Positions 1 through 6,051 of a DNA stretch of 11,237 nt are shown here, in pieces. The notes beneath the pieces were generated by a model. The model saw only the letters and a list, made by a program, of their open reading frames with translations, ran no database searches and was not told the DNA's origin. The stretch comes from Chloroflexota bacterium. Its GTDB lineage: Bacteria > Chloroflexota > Limnocylindria > Limnocylindrales > CSP1-4. The stretch's first letter is position 1. Every line of letters starts with the position of its first letter. The DNA is taken from positions 274 to 11,510 of the forward strand of contig DAIDTV010000028.1 of NCBI GenBank assembly GCA_027457005.1, read 5' to 3'. Position numbers and translations under genes: made by a program.

Positions 1-90
1 GCGCACGACACGGCCGGACACGACACGGCCGGACACGACTCGCCCGCGCACGACACGGCCGTGCGAGACACGGCCGCGCGAGACACGGCC
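1..90 (+). repeat. 15-bp tandem repeat, six units, in coding frame
   Basis: Six adjacent 15-bp units: 1-15, 16-30, 31-45, 46-60, 61-75 and 76-90. Units 1 and 4 are identical (GCGCACGACACGGCC); the others differ at a few positions. Each unit is five codons and encodes (A/G/V)(H/R)D(T/S)(A/P). The array begins exactly at the window edge, so it very likely continues to the left. The 15-bp unit keeps frame, so changes in unit number would be tolerated by the protein. Confidence 0.9.
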
Positions 91-726
91 GCGCGCACCT
101 CGATCCTGCCCGCCGCGATGCCGGGCCCGAGGGACGGCGCTCCACGGCTGGTTGCGAAGCTCGTCGCCGTGGAGATCCTGGCACTCCTGCCGGCGACCGC
201 GACGTCGATCTTCACGGTGAGCCGGCTGATCGCCGTGGGGGAGCAGGAGTACCTGCTGCCGTCCTCGACGAGCGTGCCCTACGTCGCGCGCGTGCTCCAG
301 GGCGCGTCAACGCCATTGATTGCGCTGGGTGCGTGCCTGCTGCTCGCGGACGTGGTGAACGCGCTGCTGTCGCGCCGGCTGCTGCGGGGGGCCTACCGGC
401 GGGAGGCGGTCCCGACGGCCGCACGGTCACGGCCCGCGGCCGGCGCCGCGCGGGCCCTGCGCGGAGCGGCACGGATCGCCGCCACGTGGCTGGCGGCCTG
501 GCTCGTCACGGTCGTTTCGCTGGTACCCGGGCTGCTCGCCATCACGCTGGCCTGGCCGGCAGTCCGGGACACCTACGCCGCGACCCTCTCCAGCGCGCCG
601 CCGGCTCCCGTCGAAGTGGTCGCCGCGACCCTCGCGTTCGTGGCAGCGTGGATCGTCGCTCTGCTGATCGCCGGTGCCGGGTCTGCGCTCCGGGCCGCCG
701 CGTGGAGCAGCCGCAGACTGCCGTGA
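1..726 (+). CDS. Four-helix membrane protein of unknown function, 5' end outside window
   Basis: The reading frame is open from base 1 to a TGA at 724-726, giving at least 241 codons, so the true start may lie upstream of the window. In-window candidates are GTG at 61 and ATG at 118; neither has a convincing ribosome binding site. The first 30 codons are a pentapeptide repeat, (A/G/V)(H/R)DTA. Numbering from GTG 61, four hydrophobic segments follow at about 34-58, 84-104, 141-167 and 184-207. An Arg/Ala-rich loop (about 104-138) lies between helices 2 and 3, and the protein ends in a short basic tail (SSRRLP). I recognise no family and see no catalytic motif. It lies 72 nt upstream of a two-helix zinc-ribbon protein on the same strand, with a possible promoter between. 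That it is a multi-pass membrane protein is well supported; its function is unknown. Confidence 0.7.
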   Translation, partial: AHDTAGHDTAGHDSPAHDTAVRDTAARDTAARTSILPAAMPGPRDGAPRLVAKLVAVEILALLPATATSIFTVSRLIAVGEQEYLLPSSTSVPYVARVLQGASTPLIALGACLLLADVVNALLSRRLLRGAYRREAVPTAARSRPAAGAARALRGAARIAATWLAAWLVTVVSLVPGLLAITLAWPAVRDTYAATLSSAPPAPVEVVAATLAFVAAWIVALLIAGAGSALRAAAWSSRRLP

Positions 727-746
727 GTGGCCGGCCCGGGGCCCTC

Positions 747-755
747 TGCTACACT
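747..755 (+). promoter_or_regulatory. Possible extended -10 promoter for the zinc-ribbon gene
   Basis: TGCTACACT matches an extended -10 element (TGn followed by TACACT at 750-755) in the 72-nt gap before the zinc-ribbon gene. No recognisable -35 box is 16-18 bp upstream, where the sequence is GC-rich. Transcription would begin near 762 and leave a leader of about 37 nt carrying AGGAGG at 779-784. A TAnnnT hexamer can occur by chance, so this is a modest call. Confidence 0.4.
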
Positions 756-798
756 CGCTCGACTTGAGGGATCTCCCCAGGAGGCGCCAGCCAGGCAC

Positions 799-1455
799 AT
801 GGACCAGATCCTCACGCCGGTCGGGGACGCGATCACCACGTTCCTGAACGACCAGCACGTCCAGCTCGTCGGCCGGGCGATCGCGTTCTACGTCGTGCTG
901 CTCTGGCTGGCCTGCGCCTACTGGGCCTACCGCGACTTGCAGTCCCGCACTGCGAACCCGATCGCGCCGTACCTCGCGGCCGTGGTGATAATCCTCTTCA
1001 CTCCGATCCTGTTCCCGTTCGGCCTGCTGCTGTACCGGCTCGTGCGTCCCGGTGAGACGGTCGCCGAAGCCAACGAACGCGCCCTCGCCGAGGAGGCGAT
1101 GCTGCGGGAGATCGAGACGCTGCCCCATTGCGCCAACTGCGACCGGCGCGTGGAGGCCGACTGGCTGGTCTGCCCCACCTGCCGCAACCAGCTTCGCCGG
1201 GTGTGCCCGTCGTGTACCCGTCGCGTCGAGCTGGACTGGGTCGTCTGTGCGTGGTGCGGGGCCGACCTTGTGCCGCCCATCGCCGGCGCCGCCCGGCCGA
1301 CGTCCCCGCCACGCCGCCGGGTCGTGCGTGCCGAGGCCGCCGCCTCGCCCGGTGCGCTGTCAACGGACACCGAGATGACGTCGACCGGCCCCGGGACCGG
1401 GGGCCTGGATTCGGTTCGTGCCGATCGCCCCGTGCGGGGAACGCCGCTTCGGTGA
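799..1455 (+). CDS. Two-helix membrane protein with double zinc ribbon
   Basis: A 218-residue protein. ATG 799 was chosen because AGGAGG at 779-784 precedes it, although its 14-nt spacing is long, and because an upstream GTG at 727 would abut the preceding stop and lacks such a site. Hydrophobic segments at about 24-44 and 56-81 form two membrane helices. Two zinc ribbons with identical spacing follow: C111-x2-C114-x10-C125-x2-C128 and C136-x2-C139-x10-C150-x2-C153, like double zinc ribbon (DZANK-type) domains. A Pro/Arg/Thr-rich tail of about 58 residues is probably disordered. The zinc sites would sit outside the bilayer, probably in the cytoplasm; binding of a protein or nucleic acid partner is inference. 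The stop overlaps the start of the CPBP protease gene (GTGA, 1452-1455), so the two are probably translationally coupled and related in function. Confidence 0.85.
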   Translation: MDQILTPVGDAITTFLNDQHVQLVGRAIAFYVVLLWLACAYWAYRDLQSRTANPIAPYLAAVVIILFTPILFPFGLLLYRLVRPGETVAEANERALAEEAMLREIETLPHCANCDRRVEADWLVCPTCRNQLRRVCPSCTRRVELDWVVCAWCGADLVPPIAGAARPTSPPRRRVVRAEAAASPGALSTDTEMTSTGPGTGGLDSVRADRPVRGTPLR

Positions 1456-2678
1456 GCGACGGCCCGGGCCAGGGGCCGGACACGGTCCCACCCGCGGGGT
1501 CCGGGGAGAACGGTTCCGGCCGGGTCAGACCCGACCTGCATGTCGTCGGGGATCACGGCGACGACCAGGACCGCAACGCAGCCGGCGAGGACGGCCGCGG
1601 CCAGGACGGGACGACCGATGCCGCCGGCGGCTCCGACGCTGCCGGCCCTGCCGCTGGTGGGCACACCGCGGACGGTGCCGCCGCCTCGTCCCACGGTCCG
1701 CCTGGAGCCGGCATCTTCAGCCTGGAGGGCCGACCGGCACCCGGCCTGTACGTGGCCGCGTGGCTCCTCGCCGTGGTCGGAATCGGGCTCTTCGTGGTGG
1801 CCGGTGCCGCGGCGTCCAGCGCCTCTGCGTCGGGCCCGGTCGGGCCGGCTGGAGTGGCGCTGTTCTTCGGCGCGTTCACCGTGCTCACGGTGTCCCTCGC
1901 CAGCGCCGCGGGCTACCAGGTGCTGGCGCGCGCGGATCGCGGGGAGGATCGGTACCGCGGCCCCTCGCCGCTGATCCTGCTCGGGGTCGTGATCTTCGGC
2001 GTGACCGTCGTGGTCGGGCTGCTGAGTGCGGCCGGCCTGATCGCTCCGGAGTCGCAGTCGATCGGGGCGCTGGTGGACGTCGCGCTGACCACGCTGGCCT
2101 ACGTCGCCGCCATCTGGCTGTTCGTGGTGCGCACCCGCGCCCTCGACTGGCCCGCCATGGGGTGGCCGGCGGGGGGGCGGATCTCGCCCGCGCGGCTCGC
2201 GGGCGACCTGATGTCGGGGGTCGCGATGATGGTCCCCACCTACTTCGTCACTATCCTGGTGGGCGGCGTGATCGCGTCGCTGCTCGGGGCTCAGCTGCCG
2301 AGCGTGCTGCCGGCACCGCGGACGCCGATCGACACCCTCGCGACGGTGCTGGCCGCGGTGGTGATCGCCCCGATCGGCGAGGAGTCGTTCTTCCGCGGGC
2401 TTGCGCTGACCGCGTGGTGGCGGGATCTGGGTCTTCGGAGCGCGCTGCTGCGCGCGACGGTGTTCTTCGCGATCGTTCACATCCTGAACGTGACCGCATC
2501 GAACGCCGGCGATGGCCTGCGGATGGCGGCGTTGCAGTTCATCGTGATCCTGCCCGTCGGGTACGTGCTGGGGTGGCTGTTCTCGCAGCGCGGGATCATG
2601 GCCTCGATCGCCGGGCACATGACGTTCAACGGTATCGCGGTGATCCTGTTGCTCACGACGGCGACGATCCAGCGGTAA
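1452..2678 (+). CDS. CPBP (CAAX/Abi) family intramembrane metalloprotease
   Basis: A 408-residue protein starting at GTG 1452, whose GTGA overlaps the stop of the zinc-ribbon gene; the frame is open further upstream but that part lies inside the preceding gene. Residues 1-90 are hydrophilic and rich in Gly, Asp and Ala, probably disordered. Hydrophobic segments follow at about 98-120, 134-154, 172-194, 206-226, 252-278, 294-310, 330-346, 356-377 and 384-404. All three conserved motifs of the family (PF02517, Rce1-like) are present: E310-E311-xxx-R315 (EESFFRG), F339-xxx-H343 (FAIVH) and H389-xxx-N393 (HMTFN). These residues form the active site of this glutamate/histidine-dependent membrane protease class. 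Known bacterial relatives process bacteriocins or regulate membrane signalling; the substrate here is unknown. A 7-bp-stem hairpin follows 13 nt after the stop. Confidence 0.93.
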   Translation: MSDGPGQGPDTVPPAGSGENGSGRVRPDLHVVGDHGDDQDRNAAGEDGRGQDGTTDAAGGSDAAGPAAGGHTADGAAASSHGPPGAGIFSLEGRPAPGLYVAAWLLAVVGIGLFVVAGAAASSASASGPVGPAGVALFFGAFTVLTVSLASAAGYQVLARADRGEDRYRGPSPLILLGVVIFGVTVVVGLLSAAGLIAPESQSIGALVDVALTTLAYVAAIWLFVVRTRALDWPAMGWPAGGRISPARLAGDLMSGVAMMVPTYFVTILVGGVIASLLGAQLPSVLPAPRTPIDTLATVLAAVVIAPIGEESFFRGLALTAWWRDLGLRSALLRATVFFAIVHILNVTASNAGDGLRMAALQFIVILPVGYVLGWLFSQRGIMASIAGHMTFNGIAVILLLTTATIQR

Positions 2679-2690
2679 GGCCGCGTCAAG

Positions 2691-2708
2691 TCGCCGGAGA
2701 GCCGGCGA
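2691..2708 (+). terminator. Short GC hairpin after the CPBP protease gene
   Basis: A perfect 7-bp stem (TCGCCGG at 2691-2697, CCGGCGA at 2702-2708) closes an AGAG tetraloop, starting 13 nt after the protease stop codon. There is no T-run after it, so it would be an atypical terminator or an mRNA 3'-end stabiliser. Confidence 0.45.
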
Positions 2709-2722
2709 TGAGTGCCTGCGCC

Positions 2723-2728
2723 TAGGAT
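2723..2728 (+). promoter_or_regulatory. Possible -10 box for radC
   Basis: TAGGAT lies 96 nt upstream of the radC ATG, just after the hairpin that ends the protease gene. No clear -35 is seen. If used, the RNA would begin near 2735, directly at the base of the hairpin at 2736-2792. Weak call. Confidence 0.35.
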
Positions 2729-2735
2729 CGTGCCA

Positions 2736-2792
2736 GCTCCCGGGTCCGGATGGCGGAGGAATCGGCGGGCTCCGTTGTCCGGGCCCGGGGGC
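2736..2792 (+). promoter_or_regulatory. 15-bp stem-loop in the radC leader
   Basis: The arms 2736-2750 and 2778-2792 pair over 15 positions, with 13 Watson-Crick pairs and 2 G-T (G-U) wobbles, around a 27-nt loop. The stem is almost all G and C. It ends 19 nt before the radC Shine-Dalgarno sequence (AGGAG, 2812-2816). The wobbles break DNA symmetry while keeping RNA pairing, which suggests an RNA structure. It could be a leader structure acting on expression; no known riboswitch is recognised. Confidence 0.5.
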
Positions 2793-2823
2793 GCCAATCG
2801 CCGCCGCGAGCAGGAGTCGCAAG

Positions 2824-3867
2824 ATGACGCTGTCGCCCGACGCCGTTCCGAGCGCAGCGCGCGACCTCGCGGCGTCTCTCGTTCCAGGAGTGGCGCCGGG
2901 CCGGCCGTCCCCGGGCCTTCCCGGGAAGGAGCTCGAGCCCGTGGCGGCCGCCGGGCCAGACGCGGCCTTCGAGCCCACGGGGGCTGCCGGGCCCGCCGCG
3001 GCCTTCGAGTCCGTGGCGACTCCCGAGTCCGCCGCGACCACGTCGCGTCCATCGCCCGGTCCCCCTCGCTCGTCGGCCCGGGCAGCCGCCCTCCCGGTTC
3101 CCGGTCGCCCGTCGCGCGAGCGGTGCCCCGTGACCGGCCCACGGATCGGTCCCGCGCCGATCCGTCCGCGCCTGATCCGCGAGCTGCCGCCGGAGGAGCG
3201 GCCGCGGGAACGGCTCGTGGCCCGGGGCCCGGCCGGCCTGTCGAACGCGGAGCTCGTCGCGCTGATCTGGGGGAGCGGTGCCGCCGGCCGGAGTGCCGTC
3301 GAGCTCGCGTCGGAGGCCGTGGCCACGCACGGAGGGGTTGCCGGCCTCGCGGGCGCGAGCGTCGTCGAGCTCGAGTCGCTGCCCGGCGTCGGGTCCGCCC
3401 GCGCATGCCAGCTCGTCGCGGCGTTCGAGCTGGGGCGCCGCCTGCTGGCGGACTGGCCGAGCGGGCGGTTCACCGTGCGCACCCCGCGCGATCTCGCGGA
3501 TCGGCTGGTGCTCCAGATGGGTCGCCTGGACCGCGAAGAGCTGCGCGTCGTGCTGCTCAACACCAAGAACCAGGTGCTGGCCATCCAGACCGTCTACCAG
3601 GGCAACGTTTCCACCGCCCTGGTGCGCGTGGGCGAGCTGTTCCGGGACGCCGTGCGGCAGTCGGCCGCGGGCGTCATCCTGGTCCACAACCACCCCTCGG
3701 GCGACCCCACGCCCCGCCCCGACGCCCTGCACCTGACCGCGGAGGCGGTGGCCGCAGGGAGACTGCTTGCCGTGCCCGTGCTCGCCCACCTGGTGATCGG
3801 TCACGACGCGTTCGTCAGCCTGCGCGACCGGGGTGTTGCATTCGAGCGACCCGGGGGAGGGCGCTGA
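2824..3867 (+). CDS. radC: RadC-family JAB1/MPN protein with long N-terminal extension
   Basis: A 347-residue protein starting at ATG 2824, with AGGAG 7 nt upstream. Residues 1 to about 108 are an Ala/Pro-rich, probably disordered extension with a 12-residue tandem duplication; RadC proteins are usually near 220-230 residues, so the core alone matches the family. The core starts near 112. It has the conserved N-terminal helical region (PRERLVARGPAGLSNAELVAL, about 126-146), a helix-hairpin-helix (SLPGVGSARA, about 185-194) and the JAB domain with its zinc-binding motif H288-x-H290-x-SGD294 (HNHPSGDPTP). RadC was named for DNA repair, but its biochemical role remains unsettled. It lies upstream of mreB, a neighbourhood seen in many bacteria. 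GTG at 3130 (residue 103) would give a normal-length protein but has only a weak ribosome binding site. Confidence 0.93.
   Translation: MTLSPDAVPSAARDLAASLVPGVAPGRPSPGLPGKELEPVAAAGPDAAFEPTGAAGPAAAFESVATPESAATTSRPSPGPPRSSARAAALPVPGRPSRERCPVTGPRIGPAPIRPRLIRELPPEERPRERLVARGPAGLSNAELVALIWGSGAAGRSAVELASEAVATHGGVAGLAGASVVELESLPGVGSARACQLVAAFELGRRLLADWPSGRFTVRTPRDLADRLVLQMGRLDREELRVVLLNTKNQVLAIQTVYQGNVSTALVRVGELFRDAVRQSAAGVILVHNHPSGDPTPRPDALHLTAEAVAAGRLLAVPVLAHLVIGHDAFVSLRDRGVAFERPGGGR
2947..3018 (+). repeat. Two 36-bp imperfect direct repeats inside radC
   Basis: Units 2947-2982 and 2983-3018 encode AAGPDAAFEPTG and AAGPAAAFESVA (residues 42-53 and 54-65 of RadC). The unit is a multiple of three, so frame is kept. 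It looks like a local duplication that lengthened the low-complexity extension. Confidence 0.75.
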
Positions 3868-3877
3868 GGCGTGCGCG

Positions 3878-3911
3878 CCGGTCTGCCCGAGGGCCCGATG
3901 CGGGCGGCCGG
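3878..3911 (+). terminator. Hairpin between radC and mreB
   Basis: Arms 3878-3889 and 3901-3911 pair over 11 positions, with one bulged base (T3882) and one G-T wobble, around an 11-nt loop. The hairpin begins 10 nt after the radC stop and ends just upstream of the TATACT box for mreB. It lacks a T-run. It may end the radC transcript before a separate mreB promoter. Confidence 0.4.
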
Positions 3912-3923
3912 GGGTTCGCCGCG

Positions 3924-3929
3924 TATACT
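3924..3929 (+). promoter_or_regulatory. Probable -10 box for mreBC
   Basis: TATACT is the best -10 match in the window, in a 161-nt gap that is otherwise extremely GC-rich. A start near 3936 would leave a leader of about 93 nt before the mreB ATG. No good -35 hexamer is visible 16-18 bp upstream. Confidence 0.5.
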
Positions 3930-4028
3930 GCGTCGCGCATTCCCCGGTCGCGCTGACGATCGGAACGCGCCAGGGCGCGCTCGACGCTCCCGCCCAGTCA
4001 CCAGCAGCAGGCAGGTTCCGCCACGAGC

Positions 4029-5081
4029 ATGCTCGACTTCTTCTTCGGTCTCTTCTCCCGGGACATCGGGATCGATCTCGGCACGGCTAACACCCTCGTC
4101 CACGTCCGCGATCGGGGCATCGTGATCAGCGAGCCGAGCGTGGTTGCGCTCGACACCAAGACCCGGAAGGTGCTCGCGATCGGTGCCGAGGCGAAGCGGA
4201 TGGTGGGGCGCACGCCGGCCAACATCATCGCGGTGCGCCCGCTGCGCGACGGCGTCATCAGCGACTTCGACGTCACCGAGCAGATGATCAAGTACTTCGT
4301 GAACCGGGTGCACGACCGGGTCGGGCTGATCCCGCGCCCGCGCATGCTGCTCGGCGTGCCGTCCGGCGTGACCGAGGTCGAGAAGCGGGCCGTCCGGGAC
4401 GCGGCGCTGAACGCGGGTGCCCGCTGGGCGCGGCTGATCGAGGAGCCGATGGCAGCCGCGATCGGCGCCGGCCTTCCGGTGAGCGAGCCCTCGGGGAGCA
4501 TGATCGTCGACATCGGCGGCGGGACCACCGAGGTCGCCGTGATCAGCCTGGGCGGGATCGTGATCAGCCGCAGCATCCGCATCGGCGGCGACGAGATGGA
4601 CATGGACATCGTCGCGTTCGGGCGCCGCGAGTACAACCTGCTGGTGGGCGAGCGGACCGCGGAGGACATCAAGATCGCGCTGGGGTCGGCGTACCCGGGA
4701 GAATGGGACGAGCTGCGTGTGACGCTCCGCGGCCGCGACCTGCTGACCGGTCTGCCGCGCGCGGTGGAGGTGGGGGCCGACCAGGTCCGCGAGGCGATCG
4801 AGCCGTCCGTCCAGCAGATCGTCGAGATCGTCAAGGACACCATCGAGGAGACGCCGCCGGAGCTCGTGGCGGACATCATGGACCAGGGAATCGTGCTGGC
4901 CGGCGGCGGGGCGCTGCTCCAGGGGCTCGACCGGCGGATCGCCGAGGCGACGCAGATGCCGGTCCATGTCGCGGACGATCCCCTCACCTGCGTCGCCCGT
5001 GGCACCGGGAAGGCGCTGGAGGCGCTCGACGCCATGGAGCGTTCGCTCGTCGCCGAGACGTACTCGCGCCCGCCACGCTGA
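4029..5081 (+). CDS. mreB: Rod-shape-determining actin homologue MreB
   Basis: A 350-residue protein of normal MreB length, starting at ATG 4029; the ribosome binding site is weak (AGGCAGG about 13 nt upstream). It polymerises on the inner face of the membrane and guides the cell-wall elongation machinery. The short hydrophobic start (MLDFFFGLF) fits a membrane-binding amphipathic N-terminus. The ATPase motifs of the actin/Hsp70 fold are intact: phosphate 1 (DIGIDLGTANT, 12-22), phosphate 2 (IVDIGGGTTEVAVI, 159-172) and the adenosine motif (GIVLAGGGALLQGL, 287-300). The conserved EEPMAAAIGAGLP stretch is at 138-150. mreC follows after 10 nt on the same strand, so the two are very probably one operon. 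No sign of decay. Confidence 0.98.
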   Translation: MLDFFFGLFSRDIGIDLGTANTLVHVRDRGIVISEPSVVALDTKTRKVLAIGAEAKRMVGRTPANIIAVRPLRDGVISDFDVTEQMIKYFVNRVHDRVGLIPRPRMLLGVPSGVTEVEKRAVRDAALNAGARWARLIEEPMAAAIGAGLPVSEPSGSMIVDIGGGTTEVAVISLGGIVISRSIRIGGDEMDMDIVAFGRREYNLLVGERTAEDIKIALGSAYPGEWDELRVTLRGRDLLTGLPRAVEVGADQVREAIEPSVQQIVEIVKDTIEETPPELVADIMDQGIVLAGGGALLQGLDRRIAEATQMPVHVADDPLTCVARGTGKALEALDAMERSLVAETYSRPPR

Positions 5082-5091
5082 GCCACGCGTC

Positions 5092-6036
5092 ATGTTCGCG
5101 ACGCGTGCCAGCCGGAGGCGGGGGATGCTGTACGCCATCCTCATGGCGGCCGGGCTCCTGCTCCTCGCCCTCAGCGGGACCACGCCGATGCGCGACCTCC
5201 AGATCGTGGTCGGCAACATGCTGACGCCCGCCCAGTCCGCGCTGTCGGGCGCCACGCGCTCGGTCGGATCCATCTTCGGTGCGCTGAGCGAGATCGATCA
5301 GCTGCAGGCCCAGAACCGAGCGCTGGAGCAGCAGAACCAGCAGCTCCAGGTGGAGAACCGCCAGTTGCAGGAGATCCGGATCCAGAACGACCAGTTGAGC
5401 GCCCTCCTGGGCGTCCAGGGGTCGCTCGACTACAGCACGGTGGCCGCCACCGTGGTGAGCCGCGAGGTCTCGCAGTACACGCGCGTGATCACGATCGATG
5501 CCGGGACCGACCGGGGCATCGCGCTCAACGACGTAGTGGTCGCCGACGGCGGCGCCCTGGTCGGTTCGGTCTGGGAGGTCGGCAGCGACTTCAGCCGGAT
5601 CCTCCTGATCAGCGACACGCGTTCCACCGTCATCGGGCTCATCGAGTCGAGCCGTGCCACGGGCGAGGTGATCGGCCAGCTCGGTGGCGCGCTCGTGATG
5701 CAGGACATCCCCGCCACCGAGCGAGTCAACCTGAACGACACGGTCGTCACCGCGGGGATCGACCTCGGAAACGGCATCAGGTCGCCGTTCCCCAAGGGGC
5801 TCCTCATCGGGAACATCGTCGACGTCCAGCGCGACCCGAACGCCGTGGTCCAGACCGCGTTCATCAACCCTGCCTCGAACCTCGACAAGCTCGAGTACGT
5901 GCTGGTCATCACCGACTACCACGGCGGGCTCCCGCCGGCGCCCTCCTCGTCGGGGTCGCCTGCGGCGTCCGGTGCTCCCGGTGCCTCGGTCGCGGCGCTC
6001 CCGCTGCCGCAGCCGTCGCTCGCGCCCGCGCCCTGA
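5092..6036 (+). CDS. mreC: Cell-shape protein MreC
   Basis: A 314-residue protein, 10 nt after mreB. It spans the membrane once and links MreB to the external cell-wall synthases. The layout is typical: a basic N-terminus (ATRASRRRG), one membrane helix at about 12-29, a Gln/Glu/Asn-rich coiled coil at about 66-107, then the double beta-barrel domain at about 115-276 (including TRVITIDAGTDRGI at 130-143). A Pro/Ala/Ser tail (about 278-314) is extra and probably disordered. Two starts are possible. ATG 5092 keeps the positive residues expected before the helix but has a poor ribosome binding site. ATG 5125 has GGAGG 6 nt upstream but would begin directly in the helix. I prefer 5092 by topology. 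No mreD follows; the next gene is on the opposite strand. Confidence 0.95.
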   Translation: MFATRASRRRGMLYAILMAAGLLLLALSGTTPMRDLQIVVGNMLTPAQSALSGATRSVGSIFGALSEIDQLQAQNRALEQQNQQLQVENRQLQEIRIQNDQLSALLGVQGSLDYSTVAATVVSREVSQYTRVITIDAGTDRGIALNDVVVADGGALVGSVWEVGSDFSRILLISDTRSTVIGLIESSRATGEVIGQLGGALVMQDIPATERVNLNDTVVTAGIDLGNGIRSPFPKGLLIGNIVDVQRDPNAVVQTAFINPASNLDKLEYVLVITDYHGGLPPAPSSSGSPAASGAPGASVAALPLPQPSLAPAP

Positions 6037-6051
6037 TCCGGCCGGGTCAGG
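6032..6051. terminator. Palindrome spanning both convergent stop codons
   Basis: CCTGATCCGG (6032-6041) and CCGGGTCAGG (6042-6051) pair at all ten positions with one G-T wobble. With C6031 bulged, four more pairs form (6027-6030 with 6052-6055). The structure includes the mreC stop (TGA, 6034-6036) and the dehydrogenase stop (TCA on the + strand, 6047-6049), which are 10 nt apart. Position and symmetry suit a bidirectional terminator, although there is no T-run on either side. Confidence 0.5.

Noticed and set aside
1..90. CRISPR array
   Set aside because: The units are contiguous 15-bp repeats with no spacers, and they keep a coding frame.
1128..1451. Upstream extension of the CPBP protease frame to ATG 1128
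   Set aside because: This stretch lies within the double zinc ribbon coding sequence, whose eight Cys residues are regularly spaced. The GTGA overlap at 1452 is a better start.
927..3584. An 885-codon open frame on the minus strand
   Set aside because: It lies opposite the zinc-ribbon, CPBP and radC genes, which have clear motifs. Its composition is that of an antisense shadow.
2712..3956. A 414-codon frame on the + strand overlapping radC
   Set aside because: It is rich in Arg and Gly with no recognisable domain, and RadC with its JAB motif occupies the other frame.
4966..5091. Upstream extension of mreC into mreB
   Set aside because: The extra 42 residues are Arg/Pro-rich, lie within the conserved end of MreB and precede the typical MreC membrane helix.
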